From the IMG/VR virus record IMGVR_UViG_3300021952_000002, positions 1-41,441 of that record: a stretch of 41,441 nucleotides of DNA. One strand, given 5' to 3'. Below are positions 5,669-11,860 of the stretch, piece after piece. The notes below the pieces were generated by a model that was not told the origin of the DNA, made no database searches, and was given only the letters and a program-made list of their open reading frames with translations. Every line of letters starts with the position of its first letter. The first letter of the stretch is position 1. The stretch comes from a virus. The position numbers were made by a program, and so were the translations under genes.

Positions 5669-5906
5669 GCCTCTTATCAAGCGCATCCGTGACGTACTGG
5701 TTGAGTGCGAATGGAAACCAAAAAATGTCGGAGCCGTTCTATACACTTACGTCAAAGGCGATTTCGAGGTAGACGTTGTGCCGAGCCTAAACAACAAGTT
5801 TTTGTTTACCATAACTAAATACTCGAAAATCCCTGTATCTAACGCTATGCTGTTAGATAGCGAAGAAGTCGTTCAACATCTTCGCAACCCTCGCATCAAG
5901 TACTAA
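5661..5906 (+). CDS. small basic hypothetical protein (81 aa)
   Basis: Start ATG 5661 lies inside the end of the previous gene behind GAGGAG. A longer frame from 5541 would lie almost wholly within that gene and is rejected. The short protein is beta-rich with basic N-terminus (PLIKRIRDVL) and has YVKGDFEVDVV and FLFTITKY strands. No family is recognised. Confidence 0.65.
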   Translation: MPKPLIKRIRDVLVECEWKPKNVGAVLYTYVKGDFEVDVVPSLNNKFLFTITKYSKIPVSNAMLLDSEEVVQHLRNPRIKY

Positions 5907-5930
5907 CCACTAAACCAAAGGAATGAGATC

Positions 5931-6317
5931 ATGAGTGAAATCAACTCAGTTCTGGATCAGCTCATTGCTGATGCCAAAACTACCCTTATCACCGGCAAGC
6001 CAAAGGCTACTGCCGATGACCGCAAGTCGGTTGAAGCAGCCGACCCAATCCTGGCTAACGAGCTGCTGGCTCAGCGTTCAGACATTGACGAGCAGATCAA
6101 GGCTCTCACCGCTCAGAAGAAGGCCATTGACGACATCTTGAAGGATGCCATCGGCAAGGATGAAGTCCTGCTGGTGAACGGCGCTGAGGTGGCTTCCATC
6201 TCTCGCTGGCGTGAAACTCAGTTGAACACCGAGTTCATCAAGGAAAACTTCCCTGTGGCTGACTACCCTGAGATGTTTTCGCGCGTATCCAAGTCCCGAC
6301 TCAACATCAAGCGATAA
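5931..6317 (+). CDS. recombination-module accessory protein, putative (128 aa)
   Basis: ATG 5931 follows AAAGGAATGAG. The centre is a coiled-coil helix (LANELLAQRSDIDEQIKALT onward, about residues 41-75). A beta segment comes next, and the C-terminus (WRETQLNTEFIKENFP then SRLNIKR) resembles the tail of proteins found beside YqaJ/RecE-type phage nucleases. It lies upstream of an SNF2-type helicase and of an exonuclease 4 kb on, so a structural role in recombination or replication is plausible. No catalytic residues are visible; the role is inference. Confidence 0.6.
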   Translation: MSEINSVLDQLIADAKTTLITGKPKATADDRKSVEAADPILANELLAQRSDIDEQIKALTAQKKAIDDILKDAIGKDEVLLVNGAEVASISRWRETQLNTEFIKENFPVADYPEMFSRVSKSRLNIKR

Positions 6318-6319
6318 TC

Positions 6320-6580
6320 ATGGGCGCTTACGACTTTGAGATGGAAGTTGCCGAGTACGCCGAGGCCGAGCAGATTGAGGCTCAGCGTGTTGAGGACGGC
6401 TTGAGCGAGGTATCGCTTCAGTATGTCTTTGACACAATCGATAACCTGTTCAAGGACTTCACTGCTAAAGCTGACAGTTTCATCGCCAGTGCCAAGCCTG
6501 AACCTGTTGAAGGTGACGGCATCCTGATGCAGGAATCGTTCTGCCTCCCTTGTAACCGACTTTGTGATTGCAATGACTAA
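6320..6580 (+). CDS. small acidic protein with C-terminal Cys cluster (86 aa)
   Basis: ATG 6320 comes two bases after the previous stop. The protein is strongly acidic and helical (EMEVAEYAEAEQIEAQRVED) and ends in CLPCNRLCDCND, a tight Cys cluster that might bind a metal. It overlaps the helicase gene by 8 bases. Function unknown; possibly a partner of the helicase. Confidence 0.65.
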   Translation: MGAYDFEMEVAEYAEAEQIEAQRVEDGLSEVSLQYVFDTIDNLFKDFTAKADSFIASAKPEPVEGDGILMQESFCLPCNRLCDCND

Positions 6581-8111
6581 CCCAATTACTGAAACAATCC
6601 TGTTTCCGTATCAGGTTGTGGCTGCTGAGAGGATCGCACAGCAACGTGCGGTTCTCTTGGCAGACCAGCCTGGTCTGGGTAAGACTTTGGAAGTTATCGG
6701 CGGCCTTGAGTTGGCTGGGTTGTTTTCTGAATACAAGGTGACAACTAACATCTTGGTGCTAACTCCCATCGTGAACGCTCGCACCACCTGGATTGATGCC
6801 CTAGAACGCTTTGTAGCGCCTCACTACGCCATCAACATCATTGACCTGTCTGTTGGTACGTCTAAGGCTAAAACACAGCGCCTAGAGGCTGACTGGGTGG
6901 GTGATGGCATCAACATTGTTGTTGCTAACCACAATGCTCTCGACTACTCAAGGAAGGGCTGGCGTGTTGAGTTCCCATCGGTTAGTTGGGATGCGGTTAT
7001 CGTTGATGAATCTCACCTAGTGCTACCTATCGGAGCTAAGCAGACTAACTTCCGTACCGCACTAAACAAGCTGCGGATGTATCACGATGGAGCGATCCGT
7101 ATTGCCATCTCTGGTACGCCTGACCGTGGAAAGTTGGAGAATCGCTTCGGAACCTGGTCTTTCCTTTATCCGAGCATTGTTGGAATGAATCGCTATGCCT
7201 GGCTTGAGGACAACTTTTTTATGGTTGAGCAACGAGTATCGGCTAACCGCACTATCCGTGTTCCTTACACTCTCAAAGATGAACGGCGCTGGCAGATCTT
7301 CAGTAACAAGTGGATGATTCGCCGGACTAAATCTGAGGTGCTGGCTCAGTTGCCTCCGAAGCGTTACATTGACGTTGAGTTGGATTTGCTTCAGGATCAG
7401 CGTGTTGATTACCTGATGGCGCAAATGGAGTTTGAAGAGGCTCTGAGTGAGTCGGAGAGCAACTCAACTTCAGCTGCAATGCTATTTGCCCTGCGCTCAC
7501 GCCAGATTGCTGTATGCCAGTGGCGTGAACAGGATAACCAACTACTGCCTGTTGTCGGTGGTGCATCGATCAAACTGAACTGGTTGCTTGAGTGGCTTGA
7601 TGAACGAGGCTTCATTGTCGCTGATGCAAACGCTGACAACGAGGCAAAGGTTGTGATTGTTAGCCAGTTTTCTCGAGTGCTGCATTGGCTCAAGACCGAG
7701 TTGGCAAACCAGGGTATCGAAGCCCAAGTGCTTGATGGCAAGACTAGCGCCACTAAGCGAACCGAGATTCAAGATCGATTCCAGAACGGCAACCTGCGTA
7801 TCGTCTTGCTCTCTGGCTCGATGGGTGTTGGTATCAACCTTGATAAGGCTGATGACCTGATTATGCTCGATAGCCCTTACGACCCAGACCGGATTGAGCA
7901 GATTGAAGATCGTGTCCACCGAGCTTCAAGCATCCACAACGTAACCATCTGGAACCTGATGGCTAAAAGCACTATCGATGTTTCGATTGCCGAAACCGTG
8001 AGTAAGCGTTACCAAACAACCAGGAAACTGCTTGACGAAGATCGTGGCGTGTCTATTGGTCGTGATGTTCTCAAGCGCATCAAAGCTATAAAGGAAGAAA
8101 CCAATGAGTGA
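6573..8111 (+). CDS. SNF2-family DEAD/DEAH-type helicase (512 aa)
   Basis: ATP-driven DNA translocase of superfamily 2. ATG 6573 overlaps the previous gene; GTG 6564 is an alternative. Motifs in order: LFPYQVVAAERIA (Q-like region, residues 9-21), Walker A ADQPGLGKT (about 30-38), LTPIVNARTTW (motif Ia), Walker B VIVDESH (about 142-148), ISGTPDRG (motif III), then the second RecA domain with VVIVSQFSRVLHWLK, VLDGKTSATKRTEIQDRF, VLLSGSMGVGINLDKAD and QIEDRVHRASS (motif VI, arginine finger). Length and motif spacing fit phage SNF2-like helicases used in replication or recombination. It is followed by several tiny genes that overlap end to start. Confidence 0.9.
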   Translation: MTNPITETILFPYQVVAAERIAQQRAVLLADQPGLGKTLEVIGGLELAGLFSEYKVTTNILVLTPIVNARTTWIDALERFVAPHYAINIIDLSVGTSKAKTQRLEADWVGDGINIVVANHNALDYSRKGWRVEFPSVSWDAVIVDESHLVLPIGAKQTNFRTALNKLRMYHDGAIRIAISGTPDRGKLENRFGTWSFLYPSIVGMNRYAWLEDNFFMVEQRVSANRTIRVPYTLKDERRWQIFSNKWMIRRTKSEVLAQLPPKRYIDVELDLLQDQRVDYLMAQMEFEEALSESESNSTSAAMLFALRSRQIAVCQWREQDNQLLPVVGGASIKLNWLLEWLDERGFIVADANADNEAKVVIVSQFSRVLHWLKTELANQGIEAQVLDGKTSATKRTEIQDRFQNGNLRIVLLSGSMGVGINLDKADDLIMLDSPYDPDRIEQIEDRVHRASSIHNVTIWNLMAKSTIDVSIAETVSKRYQTTRKLLDEDRGVSIGRDVLKRIKAIKEETNE

Positions 8112-8268
8112 TCACGCAGAGAATGTTCGAGAGTACTATCGCCGTCAAGGTGATGCCCGAACCATAGAACGCATCATCAAACTTCTAGACCAACAATCAA
8201 AGTTTCTTGAGCGTGGGGACTTCCGTAAAGATTTACTTATCGCTCTTATCAAGGGAGAACAGAAGTGA
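8104..8268 (+). CDS. very small helical protein (54 aa)
   Basis: ATG 8104 lies within the end of the helicase gene (8-base overlap), and the stop at 8266-8268 overlaps the next GTG. The protein starts MSDHAENVREYYRRQGD and its C-terminal half reads IIKLLDQQ, then LIALIKGEQK. The neighbour at 8265 has IIKLLEALQ and PIALIKDTE at matching places, and the DNA TATCGCTCTTATCAAGG occurs in both. Probably a short paralogue. Function unknown. Confidence 0.65.
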   Translation: MSDHAENVREYYRRQGDARTIERIIKLLDQQSKFLERGDFRKDLLIALIKGEQK

Positions 8269-8585
8269 GCGACTACACACCAACAACAGCGACACCTACG
8301 ACAGAGCAAGTGCGTATCGCTTTTGCTACACACACAAACGGAGGATGGGCTGAAATCAGCCCCGGTCTTGGAGAACTTTTCGACCGTTGGCTTGCTCAGC
8401 ACGATGCCGAGGTTGCCGAAGCAAAAGAAAAAGCAATCATCAAACTGCTAGAGGCTCTACAGACACATAAAGAATGTTTTGGCGAACATCACGAAGATTG
8501 GGTTTGGAGCAGTCCAGCAGGAATTATCGAAGTCTTGACTAAATGGGATAGCGAACCTATCGCTCTTATCAAGGACACAGAATGA
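8265..8585 (+). CDS. small hypothetical protein, paralogue of the preceding gene (106 aa)
   Basis: The GTG at 8265 overlaps the previous stop (GTGA). After a Thr-rich N-terminus comes a helix (RWLAQHDAEVAEAKEKAIIK), then a His/Trp-rich part (KECFGEHHEDWVW), and a tail PIALIKDTE resembling the end of the 54-residue neighbour. The IIKLLE...IALIK layout is one I have seen in small actinophage proteins of unknown function. Part of the tightly overlapping operon. Confidence 0.7.
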   Translation: MSDYTPTTATPTTEQVRIAFATHTNGGWAEISPGLGELFDRWLAQHDAEVAEAKEKAIIKLLEALQTHKECFGEHHEDWVWSSPAGIIEVLTKWDSEPIALIKDTE

Positions 8586-8662
8586 AGCACTTATCTATGA
8601 CTGATTTCGGTCACTTGCTTTACAGCATCGTTTACTGGGTTCACGCCTACCGAGCTATTTAG
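8582..8662 (+). CDS. possible micro-ORF (26 aa)
   Basis: ATG 8582 overlaps the preceding stop in the ATGA style used throughout this operon, and TAG ends at 8662, 12 bases before the next ATG. The peptide MKHLSMTDFGHLLYSIVYWV is aromatic and mildly hydrophobic. It fills the only gap in an otherwise gapless run of genes, but at 26 residues it may not be a functional gene. Confidence 0.35.
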   Translation: MKHLSMTDFGHLLYSIVYWVHAYRAI

Positions 8663-8674
8663 AAGGAGAAACAA

Positions 8675-8833
8675 ATGCCAACCTGGAAGGATCAAGACAT
8701 GAATGAACTTCGAGACGACATGATTCGAATGATGCAGGTCTACGCTAACGAGATCGGAATCCCATTGCATCAGATCATGCAGCTCGAGCAGAAGATGTCT
8801 GCTGAGTTTGAGTGGGTAACAGCAAATGACTAA
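8675..8833 (+). CDS. small helical protein (52 aa)
   Basis: ATG 8675 follows a very good ribosome-binding site (AGAAGGAG, 8-base spacing). The peptide is Met-rich and helical (MNELRDDMIRMMQVYANEIG, then QIMQLEQKM), which suggests a small coiled-coil. It overlaps the next gene by 8 bases. Function unknown. Confidence 0.65.
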   Translation: MPTWKDQDMNELRDDMIRMMQVYANEIGIPLHQIMQLEQKMSAEFEWVTAND

Positions 8834-9509
8834 GACCTATGCCGTCAAGACAACTATTGAGGAAGTTCTCAAAGCTGCCGAGTTTCGTGGCGATGAACCT
8901 CAGCCTGAGTTCTGCAACATTGAACGTTGCGGACGTGAGGCAGTTGTTATGTCTCTTTGCAATGCGCACTACCACCGATACCAGCGTTACCTGCAAGCTA
9001 ACCCACGAGCGCCTCGCAGGGACATCGGATCTGAACGCATTGCTGAAGTGATGCACTACATGATTGAGCCTGTTGGCCCGCACGAAATCAAAGTAAAGGA
9101 TTTGAAGTGTCACGTCCCTGGTTGCTATGGGCGTAAATACGAGGCACGAGGCCTTTGCCGGATGCACTACTCTCGCTTCGCCAACGCAGCTCGCAGAGGT
9201 GATGTTGTTGATCCAGAAGGTCGTATCAAGAAGTCACCCAAAGAGAGAATCCCTACACGGTCTTACATGCGCAAGGATGCGGATAAACTCTCAGGTACGC
9301 AAGAAACCATTGTGAACTTCATCTTGGATTGCAACGCTGAGGGCTTTGGCCCATCGTATAAAGACATAATCGAACACATCGGACTCAGTTCAGTATCGAG
9401 CGCCCACTATCACCTAAAGCGCCTTGAACATCTTGGCTGGATCAGGATGGGCGATGGTCGAGCTAGGCGTGTTGAAGTTTTGAAAGGAATAGAAAATGAA
9501 GATAGGTAG
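8826..9509 (+). CDS. zinc-finger protein with LexA-type winged helix (227 aa)
   Basis: Two related Cys/His motifs lie in the first half: CNIERC with SLCNAHYHRYQRYL (about residues 31-57) and CHVPGCYG with GLCRMHYSRF (about 99-122). Each looks like a CxxxxC...CxxHY zinc site. The C-terminal 75 residues match the LexA DNA-binding domain: LSGTQETIVNFILDC, then PSYKDIIEHIGLSSVSSAHY, HLKRLEHLGWIRM and GRARRVEVL. The LexA autoprotease domain is absent, so it cannot self-cleave in an SOS response. It probably regulates phage or host SOS-type promoters. ATG 8826 overlaps the previous gene, and its end overlaps the methyltransferase. Confidence 0.75.
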   Translation: MTKTYAVKTTIEEVLKAAEFRGDEPQPEFCNIERCGREAVVMSLCNAHYHRYQRYLQANPRAPRRDIGSERIAEVMHYMIEPVGPHEIKVKDLKCHVPGCYGRKYEARGLCRMHYSRFANAARRGDVVDPEGRIKKSPKERIPTRSYMRKDADKLSGTQETIVNFILDCNAEGFGPSYKDIIEHIGLSSVSSAHYHLKRLEHLGWIRMGDGRARRVEVLKGIENEDR

Positions 9510-10086
9510 CCTGTTCTCTGGCTATGGTGGTCTAGACATAGCAGTATCCGCTATGACTGGCGCAACCGTTGCTTGGCATTGCGAGTTTGATGCAGCACCG
9601 AGCAAGATTCTGGAAGCCCGATTCCCTGGTGTTCCAAACTATCAGGATGTCACTAAGGTGGACTTTACTCAGGTTGAACCTGTGGACATCCTAACTGGCG
9701 GTTTCCCCTGTCAAGACTTATCGCTGGCTGGAAAACGAGCTGGCATCAAAGACGGTACACGAAGCGGACTTTGGAGTGAATACGTCCGCGCAATAAAAAC
9801 TCTTCAACCAAAACTTGTAGTAATCGAAAATGTTAGGGGACTCCTAAGTGCAAAAGCAGACAATGGTATGGAATACGCAGAAGAAGATCTGGCAGTATTT
9901 GGATCCAAGCCTCCCATCCGAGCAATGGGTGCCGTTCTTGGAGACTTGGCAGACCTCGGGTACGATGCACGATGGATTGGTCTCAAGCGCAACGAAGAGT
10001 TGAAGGCTTGCGGTAACGGTGTTGTACCTCAGCAGGCGATGCTTGCTCTGAGCATCCTTTTGGAGGGGATTGACCTTGGCAACTAG
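9496..10086 (+). CDS. compact C5-cytosine methyltransferase lacking the TRD (196 aa)
   Basis: C5 methyltransferases methylate cytosine using S-adenosylmethionine. Motif I GSLFSGYGGLD (residues 4-14), motif IV GGFPCQDLS with catalytic Cys (about 74), motif VI VVIENVRGLL (about 108-117), and the closing GNGVVPQQA (motif X region, about 173-181) are present. After LGYDARWIGL the sequence jumps directly to KRNEELKACGNG. The stretch with motif VIII (QRRRR-like) and the target-recognition domain, about 100-150 residues in normal enzymes, is therefore missing. The GAAAGGAATAG site precedes ATG 9496. Without a TRD it may be inactive, work with a partner, or methylate with relaxed specificity. Confidence 0.85.
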   Translation: MKIGSLFSGYGGLDIAVSAMTGATVAWHCEFDAAPSKILEARFPGVPNYQDVTKVDFTQVEPVDILTGGFPCQDLSLAGKRAGIKDGTRSGLWSEYVRAIKTLQPKLVVIENVRGLLSAKADNGMEYAEEDLAVFGSKPPIRAMGAVLGDLADLGYDARWIGLKRNEELKACGNGVVPQQAMLALSILLEGIDLGN

Positions 10087-10357
10087 GGTTACGTTCAAAT
10101 CTGGCTCAAACAAACTTGTAGGTAAGACTTTTGAGTTTTCGCCAGATGACATGCACCAGTGGTTTCCAATGTTGGAGAACTTGCTAGCATCGGCTGGCTA
10201 CCAGAAGCATCTACTCTCTTATCGTTGGAATCCAAATAACGATCGAGTAAACATTGCCTTTGTGAATAATGGCATTTCTTCTACTCCCATTGCTGAGTTT
10301 GTTATTGACCACACAGACAATGGTGCTAGACTAAACGAACCAACCAAGGAGAACTAA
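10076..10357 (+). CDS. small hypothetical protein (93 aa)
   Basis: TTG 10076 is preferred because GGAGG (10062-10066) lies at good distance; TTG 10070 is too close. The protein starts ATRVTFKSGSNKLVGKTFEF, then has a helix with MHQWFPMLENLLASAGYQKH, and strands with VNIAFVNNG. No family is recognised. It overlaps the methyltransferase end and the exonuclease start (TAATG). Confidence 0.65.
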   Translation: MATRVTFKSGSNKLVGKTFEFSPDDMHQWFPMLENLLASAGYQKHLLSYRWNPNNDRVNIAFVNNGISSTPIAEFVIDHTDNGARLNEPTKEN

Positions 10358-11103
10358 TGCCAATCGCAATCAACGGAATCCGGAAGTCCGAATGGACAGC
10401 CGATGATGTTGCTGCTGTAAAGACCGCTGAGCGATGGATGACTCGCATCCCTGAGTTTTTCATCACTGAGCGTTCCTACCAGAAGCAGATTGGCATCTCT
10501 GAGGTTGGCTCGGATTGCCGTAAATGCGTAGCTCGCAAACTCGCTTTGAAACCTAAGCAGGTTTCTGGTGGTTGGTTCCCTTACGTTGGTACGGCAGTCC
10601 ACGCCTCGCTTGAAGAAGGCTTCGGCAAGTACGAGTCGGATTACTACCTTGAGAATCGTCTCCAGGTTTGGGAATACAAAGACCTCGTGCTTGGTGGCAG
10701 TTGCGACATGGCTGCCGTTCACATTGATTCTGATCGTCTAGTTGTAAACGATTGGAAGATTGTCGGAGATTCTGGGATTGCTGATGCCGCTAGGGGCAAA
10801 GTAAAAAACCAGTACCGGATTCAAGCAATGCTTTATGGCTTGGGCTGGGTAAATAAGGGTTTGACCCCCACCCATGTTGCCTTGTCTTTCCTCCCGAGAA
10901 ATCAGGACTTGGACAAAGCCCAGGTTGTAATGTTCCGTTATGATGAGTCAATCGCACTTGAGGCTCTTGCTTCACTCAAGGTGATGATTGATGCAGCTGA
11001 GATTATCGGCTGGGATGAAGTCATTGCGAAACAACCTACGGGATCGTACTGCTTCGATTGCAGGCGATACTCGCAGGGCGATGATGTATCATCGCTAATC
11101 TAA
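10357..11103 (+). CDS. PD-(D/E)XK exonuclease, RecB/Cas4-like (248 aa)
   Basis: A phage recombination nuclease degrading DNA ends. The core is GGSCDMA (catalytic Asp, about residue 129), LVVNDWKIVG (the D..K half of the PD-DxK signature, about 139-148), and QYRIQAMLYGLGW (QxxxY motif, about 164-176). An N-terminal SDCRKCVARKL and a C-terminal CFDCRRY may form an iron-sulfur or zinc site as in Cas4/AddB-like nucleases. YVGTAVHASLEEGF is the usual helix with His before the core. Together with the SSB-like protein directly downstream it forms an exonuclease/annealing-type recombination or replication pair. ATG 10357 overlaps the preceding stop. Confidence 0.85.
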   Translation: MPIAINGIRKSEWTADDVAAVKTAERWMTRIPEFFITERSYQKQIGISEVGSDCRKCVARKLALKPKQVSGGWFPYVGTAVHASLEEGFGKYESDYYLENRLQVWEYKDLVLGGSCDMAAVHIDSDRLVVNDWKIVGDSGIADAARGKVKNQYRIQAMLYGLGWVNKGLTPTHVALSFLPRNQDLDKAQVVMFRYDESIALEALASLKVMIDAAEIIGWDEVIAKQPTGSYCFDCRRYSQGDDVSSLI

Positions 11104-11140
11104 CTGAATAACGAAACTGAATAACGCAACTGAATAGCAA
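11102..11140. repeat. three direct 13-bp repeats
   Basis: AACTGAATAACGA, AACTGAATAACGC and AACTGAATAGCAA run head to tail from 11102, starting inside the stop codon of the exonuclease. They fill most of the 71-base gap before the SSB-like gene. They could be an operator or an RNA element for that gene; no -10/-35 pair is evident. Confidence 0.6.
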
Positions 11141-11174
11141 ACGAAAAAATCGAAACAGTATCTAAGGATAAATC

Positions 11175-11786
11175 ATGGTAGAAATCAACAACCTCCCAGA
11201 CCCTAACGAGCTCCTCGCTAGTGTCTCCGTTCCATCGCTCTCGTTCAAGGACGTGAAGATCGGAACTGCATACACCGGAATCATCAACGACCTCCAGACC
11301 GTCCAGGTTCGTGACTTCGCAAGTGGCGAACCTAAGTTCTGGGATGACGGCAAGCCTCAGCTTCAGATCCAGGTAACTCTGGACACCGAACTGCGCGACC
11401 CAGAGATCGAAGATGACAACGGCGAGCGCCGAGTCTACCTCTTCGGACAGAAGCTCAACGCCGCAAAGCAGGCACTCAAGGACTCTGGTCTCGGTAAGTT
11501 TGAGATCGGCATGGAGTTCACCATCAAGTTCGCTGGTGAGAAGCCTGCAAAGACTAAGGGCTTCAACCCAGTCAAGCTCTACGAGATTTCCATCAAGAAG
11601 AGCAAGAGCAACCCAGCAGTGGATGCGATCCTAAGCGTAGGCGCTGCCGAGGTTACTGGTGGTAAACTGACTTCAGAGCAGCAGGCAAAGGCTGAAAAGT
11701 TGAGCAATGCTGGTTTTGATGCTTCGGAAATCGCAGCTACTCTCGGTGTATCCGAGTCGGTAGTGAACGAGGCTCTGACCTTCTAG
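11175..11786 (+). CDS. single-strand DNA-binding-like protein with OB-fold (203 aa)
   Basis: It probably coats single-stranded DNA during replication. Residues 20-130 are beta-rich in OB-fold style (FKDVKIGTAYTGIINDLQTV, FWDDGKPQLQIQVTLDTEL, RRVYLFGQ, FTIKFAGEKPAKTKGFNPVKLY). FW..GKPQ...Q..L is typical for the SSB-like proteins of actinophages. A C-terminal helix-turn-helix-like piece (LSNAGFDASEIAATLGVSES, about residues 176-195) is an unusual addition that may bind DNA or protein. ATG 11175 follows CTAAGGATAAATC. A terminator follows, so it ends a transcription unit and may be abundant. Confidence 0.7.
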   Translation: MVEINNLPDPNELLASVSVPSLSFKDVKIGTAYTGIINDLQTVQVRDFASGEPKFWDDGKPQLQIQVTLDTELRDPEIEDDNGERRVYLFGQKLNAAKQALKDSGLGKFEIGMEFTIKFAGEKPAKTKGFNPVKLYEISIKKSKSNPAVDAILSVGAAEVTGGKLTSEQQAKAEKLSNAGFDASEIAATLGVSESVVNEALTF

Positions 11787-11801
11787 GACAGAACAAGCCA
11801 A

Positions 11802-11840
11802 GAAGGCGCAATCGTTTCCCCCAACGGTTGCGCCTTCTTT
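11802..11840 (+). terminator. rho-independent terminator
   Basis: GAAGGCGCAATCGTT (11802-11816) pairs with AACGGTTGCGCCTTC (11823-11837) through 15 bp with one U-G wobble, loop TCCCCC, followed by TTT. It separates the SSB-like gene from the primase-helicase, whose ribosome-binding site GAAAGGAAC comes soon after. Confidence 0.85.
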
Positions 11841-11860
11841 ATCCCCTGAAAGGAACATAA

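Noticed and set aside
8582-8662. 26-residue micro-ORF as a sure gene
   Set aside because: Kept only at low confidence; the ATGA overlap is in its favour, but length and composition do not prove coding.
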